Assembly: GCF_000956175.1 (NCBI RefSeq)
Contig: NZ_CP011070.1
Span: 1,544,147 to 1,608,146, forward strand
Direction: 5' to 3'
Origin: Nitrosopumilus adriaticus
GTDB lineage: Archaea; Thermoproteota; Nitrososphaeria; Nitrososphaerales; Nitrosopumilaceae
DNA length: 64,000 nt
Numbering within the stretch: position 1 is the first letter of the stretch; the number at the start of each line of letters is the position of its first letter. A program made the translations under genes and the position numbers. The notes under the pieces were generated by a model. It did no database searches and was not told where the DNA came from. It was given only the letters and a program-made list of their open reading frames with translations. Below, one piece after another: positions 1-9,292 of the stretch.

Positions 1-1601
1 TAAATTCGAAAATTCAATTAGATATTATGCCAGGAAAAATTGGCATTGGCCATACCAGATGGGCTACACATGGAAAAGTGACAGATACAAACGCACATCC
101 TCATTCAAGTAACTCTGGAAAAATAGCAATAGTTCATAATGGAATTATTGAAAATTTTGAGGAATTAAAGCAACAATTAGAAAATGATGGATATAGTTTC
201 AAAAGTGAAACAGATAGTGAGATAATTGCCAATTTACTTCAAAAAAATTATGAATTAACAAAAAATGTCAAAGAAACAATTATCAAAACAGTTTCAGAAA
301 TAAAAGGACATTACGCTTTTGTTGCAATGTTTGAAAATGGTCAGCTAGCCGCAGCAAGATATCATGAACCACTAATAATAGGAGTTGGAAAAGATGATTT
401 CTTTTTATCAAGTGATGTTCTAGGATTCATTGAGTATACAGACGATGCAATTTACTTGGAAAACGGGAATTTTGTAATTTTAGACAAAGATAAATTTCAA
501 ATTTTAGATTTTGATGGAAATCATGCAAAATATGGCATTACCAAAGTATCAAAAGAATTTGGAGATGCTTACAAAGGCGATTATGCACATTTTACTTTAA
601 AAGAAATTTATGAACAACCTGAAACAATTTTGAAGGCAGGCGAGAAAACAACAGAAGCAATTGAAAAAACTGCTGATTACCTAAAACATTCAAAAAATAT
701 CTACATTACAGGTAGTGGTACAAGTTACAACTCAGCATTAATTGCAAAACAAATGTTATCAAAATATGCTAAAATCAAAGTAGAGCCAATCATGTCAAGT
801 GAACTTCAGTTTTCACCAGATAGTATTGAGGAGAATTCAATCCTAATTGCAATTTCTCAAAGTGGTGAAAGTGCAGATGTGTTAGAGGCAGTAAAAATTG
901 CTAAAAAAGCGAATTGTAAAATCATATCTATTGTAAATCTGCTTACATCATCACTTGCTCGAGAAGCAGATGTAGTTATTGGAATGAATTGTGGGCCAGA
1001 AATAGGAGTTGCGGCAACAAAAAGCTTCACAGCACAACTTGTAATAATTTACAAAATAGTAGAGAAACTAAATAACAGTGAGATTAAGATAAATTTTGAT
1101 AAGATTTCAGAATCGGTTTCAAAAACTTTGGACAAACCCATTAGAATTCAGATAGTGGCACAAAAATTAAAAAATATTTCAGACATCTATGTTCTTGGTA
1201 GAGGAGTTCATTATCCAATTGCCATAGAAGCTGCCTTGAAATTAAAAGAGCTCACATATATTCATGCAGAAGGAATTCCGGGGGGAGAACTAAAACATGG
1301 ACCACTTGCATTAATGGATGAAAGCGTGTTTGTCTTAATCATCAATCCCAATGATTCAACATATTCAGATACTCTAACTAGTGCAAGAGAAATTAAAGCT
1401 AGAGGAGCAAAAATAATTGGAATTTCAGATGTGGAAAGTGATGTGTATGATTATTGGATAGAGATTTCCAAAGTTGAAGAATCAATGTATCCAATTTCAG
1501 AAATAATTCCAATTCAGTTGCTATCTTATTATGCAGCACTTGAAAAAGACACAGACCCAGATTATCCTAGAAATTTGGCAAAATCAGTTACAGTGAAGTA
1601 A
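1..1601 (+). CDS. glmS: Glutamine--fructose-6-phosphate aminotransferase, 5' end outside window
   Basis: Makes glucosamine-6-phosphate from fructose-6-phosphate and glutamine, the entry to UDP-sugar synthesis for glycoproteins and envelope. The reading frame is open from base 3, before the first in-frame Met, so the gene enters from the left. About 50 N-terminal residues, including the catalytic Cys of the glutaminase domain, are missing. Visible are the rest of the class-II amidotransferase domain (GHTRWATHG), two SIS sugar-isomerase domains (GSGTSYNSA; SQSGESADV) and the canonical C-terminal tail PRNLAKSVTVK. The 3' end overlaps the convergent cobT by 14 bp. Confidence 0.97.
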   Translation, partial: NSKIQLDIMPGKIGIGHTRWATHGKVTDTNAHPHSSNSGKIAIVHNGIIENFEELKQQLENDGYSFKSETDSEIIANLLQKNYELTKNVKETIIKTVSEIKGHYAFVAMFENGQLAAARYHEPLIIGVGKDDFFLSSDVLGFIEYTDDAIYLENGNFVILDKDKFQILDFDGNHAKYGITKVSKEFGDAYKGDYAHFTLKEIYEQPETILKAGEKTTEAIEKTADYLKHSKNIYITGSGTSYNSALIAKQMLSKYAKIKVEPIMSSELQFSPDSIEENSILIAISQSGESADVLEAVKIAKKANCKIISIVNLLTSSLAREADVVIGMNCGPEIGVAATKSFTAQLVIIYKIVEKLNNSEIKINFDKISESVSKTLDKPIRIQIVAQKLKNISDIYVLGRGVHYPIAIEAALKLKELTYIHAEGIPGGELKHGPLALMDESVFVLIINPNDSTYSDTLTSAREIKARGAKIIGISDVESDVYDYWIEISKVEESMYPISEIIPIQLLSYYAALEKDTDPDYPRNLAKSVTVK

Positions 1602-2652
1602 ATAATCGATGATACTCTTTTTCTGCCAAATCCAGATACGTTGAAGAATCATTTCCAGTTTTAATCATTGAGGAGATAATACTTCCACCAGCACCAACTC
1701 CTTCTTTTGCAAATCCTTCTGAAAATGCCTTTAGACCAGAATATCTAGAATTTTCTAAACCGGGATTAACAGAAATTGCGGGAATGTTGGCAATTTTTTC
1801 AACTAGACTAACAAAATTTGCATTTTCATCGTTTGTAATGTATGAGGTGGTTCCAATAACAGCATTTTCTTCATTGAATCCAATTTTAGATGCAAATGCC
1901 AATACTGCCAACATTTGAGTTCCTCCTGCAAGCATAACCTTTGAAACATCAGATGCAGAGCTTAGCATTCCAGCTACAAATGGAATCATTGGATCACCTA
2001 CTTTTGCCACAATACTATATGGATGATCAGAATCAATTCTTTCAAGTGCAGAATCAACAATTTGATTTTTCAACTCTACAGGATTATTCGGGATGCTAGA
2101 GCTGACTTTAGCATCAAAACCTAATCCTCTCAATACTGCCAATGCAGTTGTTGTTCCACCTGGTATACTCTCACCAATCACAAGACAATCTGAAAGCGAT
2201 GCTAAACTTCTGCCAACTATTCGCCCATAATCCACGGCATGAGTTACTTCTGAATCAGTCATTGCATCATTCATGGAGATATTTTTTCCAAAGGATAAGC
2301 CTGATTCAATAAAAGGTAATTTAGGCAAAACCTTACTTCCAGCATTAATCGTCAAATGTGGAATACTAGAGGATTCTAATGCAGTTTTGGTAAGTAAGCC
2401 AGGAGTAGGTTTTCCATCTGGAGTCATCGGGATTTTATCTATAGTTTTACAATATCCATAATGTAGATATTCTGCATCAGCAGGAGGAGTAAATTGAATA
2501 GAGTTCATGTCTGCACCAGCAAAAGTAATTCCGGGAATTTCACAAGTTTCAGTATAGGATATTACAAATGAAAAAAGAAATCTGCCGGATTTCATAGTTT
2601 CGATGAAATTATTGGCTTGATCTATATTCCCATGCAGTTCAAATTTTTCCAA
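1588..2652 (-). CDS. cobT: CobT-type nicotinate-nucleotide:dimethylbenzimidazole phosphoribosyltransferase family protein
   Basis: Archaeal CobT-family protein of 354 aa. The family activates the lower-ligand base of cobalamin by transferring phosphoribose from nicotinate mononucleotide. The Gly-rich stretch IGESIPGGTTTALAVL and the later GGTQMLAVLAFA fit the family. Ammonia-oxidising archaea make cobalamin, which fits a role in the late pathway. No other cobalamin gene is next to it. It is transcribed after the metallo-hydrolase (7-bp gap) and may share its operon. Lower-ligand specificity cannot be read from sequence. Confidence 0.8.
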   Translation of the reverse strand: MEKFELHGNIDQANNFIETMKSGRFLFSFVISYTETCEIPGITFAGADMNSIQFTPPADAEYLHYGYCKTIDKIPMTPDGKPTPGLLTKTALESSSIPHLTINAGSKVLPKLPFIESGLSFGKNISMNDAMTDSEVTHAVDYGRIVGRSLASLSDCLVIGESIPGGTTTALAVLRGLGFDAKVSSSIPNNPVELKNQIVDSALERIDSDHPYSIVAKVGDPMIPFVAGMLSSASDVSKVMLAGGTQMLAVLAFASKIGFNEENAVIGTTSYITNDENANFVSLVEKIANIPAISVNPGLENSRYSGLKAFSEGFAKEGVGAGGSIISSMIKTGNDSSTYLDLAEKEYHRLFTSL

Positions 2653-2659
2653 GAAATCA

Positions 2660-3268
2660 CTATCCCATCATTTCGACAAATTGTTGCTCTGTTCGTTTTT
2701 GCATTACATGATTTGTGATCTTTTCTTGTCCAAGAGTAGATACTTCAGAAGGACCATAATTGTGACCCGAATACATAACCAAATTATCATCTAATGAATA
2801 CAAAACATCAAACAGACTGTGATATAGCTCCTTTGCACTACCCCCAGGCAAATCAATTCTTCCACAATTTCCAACAAATAATGTGTCACCTGAAAAAATT
2901 TTTCCATCACCGACAAGACATATACTATCTTTAGAATGGCCGGGTGTGTGAAGTACTTTTAATTTTGAATTTCCAAATTCAATAAAATCACCATCTTTTA
3001 CTGTAATGTCATGCTTTAATTCTGAATACTCATGTTGAATTATTGGAGCTTTAGTAGATTCAGAGATTGCTTCATTTCCCAAAGTATGATCAAAATGATG
3101 ATGAGTGTTTACAATGTATTTTATCTTTAGATTATTTTTTTTTATGATCATTTCTAATTCCATTAATTCCCAAGATGGATCAATTATTATTGCCTCACTT
3201 GTATCTTCATCTTCAACAATGTAAGTGAAATTTTGCATGTTTCCTACTTGGATTTGATGAACTTTCAT
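2660..3268 (-). CDS. MBL-fold metallo-hydrolase, glyoxalase II-like
   Basis: Compact 202-aa metallo-beta-lactamase-fold hydrolase. The metal motif is T-H-H-H-F-D-H at residues 55-61; further ligands are in LHTPGHSKDS, SGDTLF and SGHNYGP. The short length without a long C-terminal helical domain matches the small hydroxyacylglutathione-hydrolase-like enzymes of archaea, whose substrates are mostly unknown. Its start overlaps the stop of the NAD(P)HX epimerase by 4 bp, so the two are translationally coupled. A joint metabolite-repair role is possible but is inference. Confidence 0.85.
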   Translation of the reverse strand: MKVHQIQVGNMQNFTYIVEDEDTSEAIIIDPSWELMELEMIIKKNNLKIKYIVNTHHHFDHTLGNEAISESTKAPIIQHEYSELKHDITVKDGDFIEFGNSKLKVLHTPGHSKDSICLVGDGKIFSGDTLFVGNCGRIDLPGGSAKELYHSLFDVLYSLDDNLVMYSGHNYGPSEVSTLGQEKITNHVMQKRTEQQFVEMMG

Positions 3269-3912
3269 AAGATTCCCTCTTCAGCTTCTGGCGGAATTCC
3301 AATTTTTTCTGCATACAATTCACCAGTCAAGTCTTTTCTCTTTGGAATCCCTTGTTTCATTTTATGAAAGGTAACTGTCATGTTGCATTTTGTGCAAATG
3401 TTTGCAGTCTCACCTGTTTGTGGATCTAATCCAGATGGGACATCAACTGCGAATTTGTAACAGTCTGTTTTATTGATATAATTTATTGCAGATGCATACG
3501 GTTCTCTAATTTCTCCTGAAATACCAGTTCCTAAAATTCCATCTACTATTATATCGGGTTTGAAATCAAAACTCAAAGAATCACCAATCATTAATTTCAC
3601 AGATGGCATTTTCTTTAATATTGACCAATTCCAGTTGCTCTCTTCGGTTTTAATTTTTTCAGGAGTACCAAGAAGCATCACTGTAACTTTAGCACCATAA
3701 CCTGCCAAGTGTCTTGCCATCACCAAGCCATCCCCGCCATTATTTCCTAGTCCTACAAAAATCAAGATATTTTTAGATTCTATATTTTCAATCTTCTCAA
3801 CTAATCTTCTAACTGATGCAGCACCAGCATTTTCCATCATGAATTTTTTTAAAAAGCCCATATCATGACCTTTATTTTCAATTTGATACATTTGATCTAC
3901 AGTAATTTCCAT
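3265..3912 (-). CDS. nnrE: NAD(P)H-hydrate epimerase (YjeF N-terminal domain)
   Basis: Repairs damaged NAD(P)H hydrates by epimerisation. The YjeF-N motif GLGNNGGDGLVMARHL and DGILGTGISGEIREPY are intact. This is the stand-alone form: the C-terminal dehydratase domain (NnrD), fused in many prokaryotes, is absent. The start is placed at the internal Met of MEITVDQMYQ (215 aa), because the 22 residues before it are hydrophobic and unlike the family. It is the first gene of a minus-strand run with the metallo-hydrolase and cobT. Confidence 0.9.
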   Translation of the reverse strand: MEITVDQMYQIENKGHDMGFLKKFMMENAGAASVRRLVEKIENIESKNILIFVGLGNNGGDGLVMARHLAGYGAKVTVMLLGTPEKIKTEESNWNWSILKKMPSVKLMIGDSLSFDFKPDIIVDGILGTGISGEIREPYASAINYINKTDCYKFAVDVPSGLDPQTGETANICTKCNMTVTFHKMKQGIPKRKDLTGELYAEKIGIPPEAEEGIL

Positions 3913-4093
3913 ACAATAAATGAAAATTATATCCAAAATAAGAGCTTTGAAAATAGGAATTCTGGCTAAAATAGGCATAAAATTTTAGAATTTAAGATAA
4001 TGTTTCTCAAACAAAATTGGAGAGATAATAGATATTCATTGTAAATGTTCTAAATTCTAATTTTAACCAATTAGTCGATCTAGAATCTTTTTT

Positions 4094-4114
4094 GTTTGTT
4101 TTAAAATAACAAAC
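4094..4114. promoter_or_regulatory. Perfect inverted repeat enclosing a TATA box
   Basis: GTTTGTT and AACAAAC arms (7 bp each) flank TTAAAAT at 4101-4107, which sits 28-34 bp before the ATG at 4135, the usual archaeal TATA distance for a leaderless mRNA. A dimeric repressor bound here would cover the promoter. No regulator can be named. Confidence 0.5.
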
Positions 4115-4134
4115 ACGATGCTAAGTATTAATTT

Positions 4135-5607
4135 ATGAATCTAACAGTAATGAGAACATTAAGAACTCAATTATCCGTATTAACAGTTATTCTTTTTACA
4201 TTAGGATTTGCCCCATATCTTACATCTGATGCTTTTGCAGCATCTGGAATTTCATCTGCAATAGCAGACGATCCAAATGATGCAGATGCAGTATATTCTG
4301 TTGACGATACCATAGTCATCACATTTCCAGCTCAAGTAAATAGCACATTTGCATCAGGAACAATGACTAATGCAGAATTCCGTGCAAACTTTACAGTAGC
4401 TAATTCAGATATAGATACTGCTGATACTATCAGTGGTATTTGGAATGCAGGGGCTACTGCATTAACATTAACAATTGATACAATTGCAGGTTCTACTCCT
4501 CCAGTGATAAATACTGACACAGTACTTTATGATCCAACTGCAGGAAATATTCACTATCAAGGAAATGGAACTGAATTTACAAACACAGCAGTTACTCTAA
4601 CAGGTGACTTTGGTTTGTTTGTTTCAGTTTCTGCAAGTAATGGAAGTGGATGTAGCGGGGATTGTGAAGAGCCAACACTGGGTGTAGATAGTAAGGGTAA
4701 GAGATTAGTTGATAACGGATTTACATACAATGGAAAATCAATTGATGTTGAGAGATACTTTACACCATATCCTCTTGTAACAGTAACCACAGGAGAGAAA
4801 AACATTGCAGAATTCAAAATTTATGATAACTTGGGTCCGGACAACATCTCTCACTTTGAGTTAGCATTTGGTCTGGCAAAAGGAGAAATTATGAGTAACA
4901 GCAAGGCAGTAATTAATTGGGACAAGTCATTTGATGGTGTAGCAACACTTTCAGTTGATGATCCTGAACATGTCTTAGGGGACATCGAAGTCTCAACTTC
5001 TGAAGGTAATTGCTCTGAGGAATCAGCACAGCAATGCCTACTAGTCAAAGTAATTCACACATTTAGAGCACCACTTGATTTCAACATACTTGGAACAAAT
5101 GTTTGGGATACAGAGCGTAATGCTTGGCAAAACTATTACAATCACGGAATTGAAGTTGTAGGACCATCAATGAATCCTGCAAAAGAATATGATGGAATCA
5201 ACAATGGTCAGATTTACCACTTGACTGAAACTGGCAGGACCACAGCAGTTGATGAATTTGGAAATTCATGGTCTCTAGTAATTGACCAATGGACTATGGA
5301 TTATATTCCAAACAAAAAGATAGTGGATGAAATTGCAATGAGCGGTATTGCAAGAGAGCATGCTTACTTTAACATGTACAAATATGGGCAATATCTATTG
5401 GCAGAAAATGAACTAAACCAGATTTGTCCTGGATGTCTTGATGGATCGTATGAGGAAATTGACAATATTTTCTCTTATGACTTTAAGGAAAGAATCAGCA
5501 AACTTGACAAACCAGAAGTAAAACAAAAGATGCTATTAGGATCTGAGAGAGCACAAAAAACTATGGATTACATACTTGATCCAATTTTACATCTAAAGAA
5601 TCAATGA
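4135..5607 (+). CDS. Secreted protein of unknown function with C-terminal CxxC module
   Basis: 490 aa. The N-terminus is a signal peptide (basic MRTLRTQ, hydrophobic core, Ala-x-Ala near residue 36); translation could also begin at the Met 5 codons in. The mature part is Ser/Thr/Asn/Asp-rich and probably beta-structured, with a further Cys pair near GSGCSGDCEEP. Residues about 409-452 (H-x2-F-x2-Y-x2-GQ-x-L, C-x2-C-x-D-x-S, EID-x-IF-x-YDF) closely match the C-terminus of the convergent gene at 5601-6248. I do not recognise the family. Export and an extracellular or envelope location are inferred from the signal peptide. Confidence 0.85.
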   Translation: MNLTVMRTLRTQLSVLTVILFTLGFAPYLTSDAFAASGISSAIADDPNDADAVYSVDDTIVITFPAQVNSTFASGTMTNAEFRANFTVANSDIDTADTISGIWNAGATALTLTIDTIAGSTPPVINTDTVLYDPTAGNIHYQGNGTEFTNTAVTLTGDFGLFVSVSASNGSGCSGDCEEPTLGVDSKGKRLVDNGFTYNGKSIDVERYFTPYPLVTVTTGEKNIAEFKIYDNLGPDNISHFELAFGLAKGEIMSNSKAVINWDKSFDGVATLSVDDPEHVLGDIEVSTSEGNCSEESAQQCLLVKVIHTFRAPLDFNILGTNVWDTERNAWQNYYNHGIEVVGPSMNPAKEYDGINNGQIYHLTETGRTTAVDEFGNSWSLVIDQWTMDYIPNKKIVDEIAMSGIAREHAYFNMYKYGQYLLAENELNQICPGCLDGSYEEIDNIFSYDFKERISKLDKPEVKQKMLLGSERAQKTMDYILDPILHLKNQ

Positions 5608-6248
5608 TTGCTTTTTATTTTGAATAGGGACTCAAAAAGATTTTTTGTTCTAAGAGATTCTGAATCTAAGTTTTGTTGATATTCATTGTTAACTCGCTTG
5701 TTATATTCAGGAAAATCATATTGGAAAATATCATCTATTTCTTTAAAAGATTCATCAAAGCATTTCAAACAGTTTTGTTTTAGCAAATATTGAGCAACTA
5801 GCTGTTGTCCTTGAACATAAATTGGAAAGAAACTGTGCTGCCTATCAATACCATGCATTGGAATTTTGTTTGATTCAATTTTCATTAATACAGGAACTAT
5901 TTTGTATCCATAGTACCCTTCATCCAGATTCATATCCAGATAAGAAAATATTTTTGGATTTGTAATTTCTGCAACTTTATGATAGTCTGAATTTAAATCT
6001 TTTCTCAGTATTTCAAATCCAGTTATTTTTTTGTCTTTTGAAATAGTTGGTTTTTCCCATTCGAGTTTCAGTGAGTCTTTTGAGAAAGTAGTGATTGTAA
6101 CTGGGACAGATGCATCAATTTCTGAATCAAGAATTCCAACCAGATATTCTGATTTCCAGGATAGTGATTCTTCAGCAAAAGAACTTTCTATAGATCCAAG
6201 TAATATTATAGCAGTGATAATGCTAATTCCTAGTAATTCACATCTCAT
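5601..6248 (-). CDS. Secreted fibronectin-III-like protein with shared C-terminal CxxC module
   Basis: 215 aa. A signal peptide (residues 1-25, ending SFA-EES) is followed by a fibronectin type III-like domain at about 45-135 (LKLEWEKP, ITGFEILRK, YGYKIVPV), a fold used in extracellular protein contacts. The end, from His138 through Cys160-x2-Cys163 to the YDF near 177, repeats the module of the secreted protein on the other strand. Their stop codons overlap by 7 bp. The function is unknown; partners or a common ligand are inferred only from the shared module and proximity. Confidence 0.8.
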   Translation of the reverse strand: MRCELLGISIITAIILLGSIESSFAEESLSWKSEYLVGILDSEIDASVPVTITTFSKDSLKLEWEKPTISKDKKITGFEILRKDLNSDYHKVAEITNPKIFSYLDMNLDEGYYGYKIVPVLMKIESNKIPMHGIDRQHSFFPIYVQGQQLVAQYLLKQNCLKCFDESFKEIDDIFQYDFPEYNKRVNNEYQQNLDSESLRTKNLFESLFKIKSNH

Positions 6249-6393
6249 TTTGAGTCTAGATTTGAAATGAAATATGAGGGATTAAAGACAGAGGAATATT
6301 TTGAAGATAGTGAGTTCCTTTTTGGAAATAGTTTACGTAAAATTCCTAAGAGTTTGGCAAACGGCTTTATCCTAGTCTTAAGATATTTCCACC

Positions 6394-7005
6394 ATGACTT
6401 TAAAAAATGTCAAAACATCATTAAACAAAATTTCAAAATCTTTAGGAGTAGTTCAAGATTCAAGAGAATTTTTATTGAAAAACACTAGAGAGATCATTAT
6501 TCTATGTAGCAAATCAATTATCGCAGTTCATAAAGGAGAACTTGAGACAGGCAAAAACAATCTAAAACAGGCAGATATTCTCTTAAAAAAATACAAGAAA
6601 AAAGCAACGGGGGGACTAGAAAGATATCTAATTACACCAGAGCAAGAATTTGTAGAGGCAGCATGTCTAATTGCAATTGTTGAAAAAAAAGAGATTCCTT
6701 CTGACAAGAAATTATCAGTAATGCCAGAGTCATATGTCCTAGGATTGCTTGATTGTGTTGGAGAACTAAAAAGAATGGTATTTGACAAAATTCGAGTAGG
6801 AAAAATAGATGATGCTACTAGAATTTTTGATATAATGGAGAATCTGTATATGAATTTGTATACTTTTTCATTATATGACAAAGTAGTCAAAGAGGCTAGA
6901 AGAAAAATAGATGTAAATAGAATTCTAGTAGATGATGTCAGATCTGCAATTACAGAAGAAAAAAGACGTAGTGAATTAATCAAAACTTTACAAAAACTAG
7001 AATAA
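6394..7005 (+). CDS. Translin family protein
   Basis: 203-aa all-helical protein. The SREFLLKNTREIIILCSKSI region and ESYVLGLLDCVGELKRMVFD match the translin/TRAX family, whose members form octamers that bind single-stranded nucleic acid and in some cases cut RNA. The C-terminus is charged and helical. The archaeal role is not established. It precedes tRNA-Leu, which lies on the other strand, and could take part in RNA metabolism. Confidence 0.8.
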   Translation: MTLKNVKTSLNKISKSLGVVQDSREFLLKNTREIIILCSKSIIAVHKGELETGKNNLKQADILLKKYKKKATGGLERYLITPEQEFVEAACLIAIVEKKEIPSDKKLSVMPESYVLGLLDCVGELKRMVFDKIRVGKIDDATRIFDIMENLYMNLYTFSLYDKVVKEARRKIDVNRILVDDVRSAITEEKRRSELIKTLQKLE

Positions 7006-7024
7006 TAATTTTCAAGAATTCTAG

Positions 7025-7109
7025 TGCGGGCGATGGGATTTGAACCCACGAACTCCTGAGAGACTAGCCCCTCAAGCTAGCGCCTTTGGCCAGGCTGGGC
7101 GACGCCCGC
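7025..7109 (-). tRNA. tRNA-Leu (anticodon GAG)
   Basis: 85-nt type II tRNA. The acceptor stem GCGGGCG pairs with CGCCCGC, with discriminator A. The anticodon stem CTAGC/GCTAG encloses TTGAGGG, giving anticodon GAG. There is a long variable arm (TCTCTCAGGAG) and a standard TTCAAAT T-loop. I see no intron. Confidence 0.96.
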
Positions 7110-7130
7110 AAAGGAACTTCCTTGCATGGT

Positions 7131-7138
7131 TTTTATAA
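7131..7138 (+). promoter_or_regulatory. TATA box for rpoN cluster
   Basis: TTTTATAA lies 24-31 bp before the ATG at 7162, consistent with a leaderless transcript. This decides the rpoN start against the upstream in-frame Met, which lies before the promoter. Confidence 0.6.
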
Positions 7139-7161
7139 TCCTTGATTACTTTTTCGTTCGT

Positions 7162-7398
7162 ATGTTAATACCTGTAAGATGTTTTACTTGTGGAAATTTA
7201 GTTGCAGACAAGTTTGAGGATTATCAAAATAAAATTAAATCAGGAGAAGATCCAGTTAAAACTCTGGATTCCTTAGGAATTGAAAGATATTGTTGCAGAA
7301 GAATGCTTTTGACTACCGTAGAAACAATTCAGCAAGTAATTCCATTTTATGAAGCAATTCAGAGAAGAAAACAAGAAGTTCAATCTGAGTTAGAATAA
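7162..7398 (+). CDS. rpoN: DNA-directed RNA polymerase subunit N
   Basis: Small zinc-binding subunit (Rpb10 homologue) of archaeal RNA polymerase, needed to assemble the D-L-N-P platform. The 78-aa protein begins MLIPVRCFTCGN and has the family zinc ligands: CFTC near the N-terminus and the ERYCCRRMLL pair. The start follows from both family length and the TATA box. It opens the rpoN-eno-rps2-mevalonate cluster, an arrangement widely kept in archaea; the usual neighbour rpoK is not here. Confidence 0.96.
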   Translation: MLIPVRCFTCGNLVADKFEDYQNKIKSGEDPVKTLDSLGIERYCCRRMLLTTVETIQQVIPFYEAIQRRKQEVQSELE

Positions 7399-7399
7399 C

Positions 7400-8638
7400 T
7401 TGGCCAAAATATCCTCAATTGAAGGACGTACTCTATACAACAGTAGAGGAACAAAAACTATTGAAGTTGATGTTGAATCTGAAGGAAAATTTCTAGGCAG
7501 AGTTTGTGCACCTTCAGGTGCAAGTGTCGGAAAATATGAAGCAGTAAGTTTTCCCAATGGAAAACCTGAAGAAAGTCTGAAAATTTTAAAAGAAAATGCC
7601 AATAAATTCATCGGCTTAGAATCCTCAGATCTTAAAGAAATCCACAACACGCTGAAAAGTTTGGATGATTCTACAAATTATGCAAACATAGGCGGAGCAT
7701 TAGCTTTTGCAGTAACAATTGCATCAATGGAATCAGCATCAAAAGCTTCTGGTCAGGAATTGTTTCAAATATTATCATCAGAATCATCGTTCAAATTCCC
7801 ATTTCCAATAGGCAATATTTTAGGTGGAGGAGCACATGCAGGTCCTGGAACCCCAGACATTCAAGAGATTCTAATTTGTGCTACAGGTTCAAAAACTATC
7901 GAAGACGCAATTGAAACAAATTTGTTAGTTCACAAAGAATTACGTAGTGTTTTAGAAAAAGAAGATCCTCATTTTACAAATGGGAGAGGAGATGAAGGAG
8001 GATGGGCACCAAAATTAGAAAACATAAAAGCTCTAGAAGTTTCTTCAAAAGCTTGTGAAAATTTAGGATTCACATTAGGTAAAGAAGTATCATTAGGTGT
8101 AGATTTTGCATCATCTACCCAGTGGAATGAGGAAAAAGGAAAATATGTTTATGACAGAGCAGGATTTGAAAACTCCCCAGGAGAACAAATAGATTTTGCA
8201 GCAGGCATTATTGAAAAATTCAAATTAATTTATGCAGAAGATGCAGTTCATGAAGAGGCGTTTGAAGATATGGCAGAACTGACAGCAAAATTTCCAGACA
8301 CATTAGTCACAGGAGATGATCTTACAGTTACAAACAAAGACATTCTGACAAAAGCAATTGGCTTAAAATCATGTAATGCTGCAATTCTCAAAGTTAATCA
8401 GGCAGGTAGTCTTTATGATGCATTTGAATTTGCTAGTGTTGCAAATCAAAATAATGTTAAACTAATCACATCACATAGATCGGGCGAATCTACGGATTCA
8501 CAAATTTCCCACATTGGTCTTGCTACAAAGTCAAAAATGCTCAAAGTAGGAGTGGTAGGAGGAGAAAGAGTGGCAAAATTAAATGAATTATTACGCCTCT
8601 CAGAGCATGATTTAATACGCGGTATGGTAGAGATTTAA
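7400..8638 (+). CDS. eno: Enolase
   Basis: Interconverts 2-phosphoglycerate and phosphoenolpyruvate; in this autotroph it probably works mainly in gluconeogenesis. 412 aa, normal length. Motifs: GNILGGGAHAG, the metal-binding acidic triad region ending VTGDDLTVTN, ILKVNQAGSLYDA and SHRSGEST. It starts with TTG one base after the rpoN stop, so the two are probably translationally coupled. Confidence 0.98.
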   Translation: MAKISSIEGRTLYNSRGTKTIEVDVESEGKFLGRVCAPSGASVGKYEAVSFPNGKPEESLKILKENANKFIGLESSDLKEIHNTLKSLDDSTNYANIGGALAFAVTIASMESASKASGQELFQILSSESSFKFPFPIGNILGGGAHAGPGTPDIQEILICATGSKTIEDAIETNLLVHKELRSVLEKEDPHFTNGRGDEGGWAPKLENIKALEVSSKACENLGFTLGKEVSLGVDFASSTQWNEEKGKYVYDRAGFENSPGEQIDFAAGIIEKFKLIYAEDAVHEEAFEDMAELTAKFPDTLVTGDDLTVTNKDILTKAIGLKSCNAAILKVNQAGSLYDAFEFASVANQNNVKLITSHRSGESTDSQISHIGLATKSKMLKVGVVGGERVAKLNELLRLSEHDLIRGMVEI

Positions 8639-8645
8639 AATCGTC

Positions 8646-9269
8646 ATGAGCCAACAAGCAGAAACAACTGACATTAAGAAGAAGATCCTAGCTACTGGAA
8701 TCAGAGTAGGAACTCAAGTAAAGACAAAATTCATGAAATCATTCATCACCAAAGCCAGTCCTGAAGGCCTTTACATGCTTGATTTGGACATTACGCTAGA
8801 GAAAATTAAAACTGCAGCCAAATTCATCAACAGATTAGGTGCAGACAATCTCATCGTATGCTCAGGTAGACAATATGCAGAAACACCAATTGAAAAATTC
8901 TGTGAGATGTTAAATTCAAAGAAATTACTTGGAAGATTTATGCCCGGAACATTGACAAATCCATCATTACCATATTACATTGAACCAAAATTGGTGTTAA
9001 TTTCAGATCCTCAAGTGGATGAACAAGCTATCATTGAAGCAACCAATGCAGGAATTCCAATCATAGGAATTGCAAACACAGATAACATCACATCTAATCT
9101 TGATGTAATTATTCCTGCAAATAATAGAGGAAGAAAAGCTCTTGCTACAGTCTACTGGCTACTTGTACGCCAAGTACTAATTGAAAGAGGAGAGCTAAAA
9201 GAAGATGAATCAATGAAATATGAAATTGATGATTTTGAAACAAAGATTACCGAAGAGGAAATCGAGTAA
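8646..9269 (+). CDS. rps2: 30S ribosomal protein S2
   Basis: 207-aa universal ribosomal protein uS2. Recognised from LYMLDLDITLEKIKTAA, RFMPGTLTNPS, LVLISDPQVDEQAI and GIPIIGIANTDN, the archaeal/eukaryal SA-type signature. Lies 7 bp after eno, as is common in archaea. Confidence 0.98.
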   Translation: MSQQAETTDIKKKILATGIRVGTQVKTKFMKSFITKASPEGLYMLDLDITLEKIKTAAKFINRLGADNLIVCSGRQYAETPIEKFCEMLNSKKLLGRFMPGTLTNPSLPYYIEPKLVLISDPQVDEQAIIEATNAGIPIIGIANTDNITSNLDVIIPANNRGRKALATVYWLLVRQVLIERGELKEDESMKYEIDDFETKITEEEIE

Positions 9270-9292
9270 TTCAATCAAAATTCAGAATTCAC

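Noticed and set aside
6267-6488. 73-aa plus-strand ORF before and across the translin gene
   Set aside because: It overlaps the real gene in another frame, has no homology-like motif and no clear promoter.
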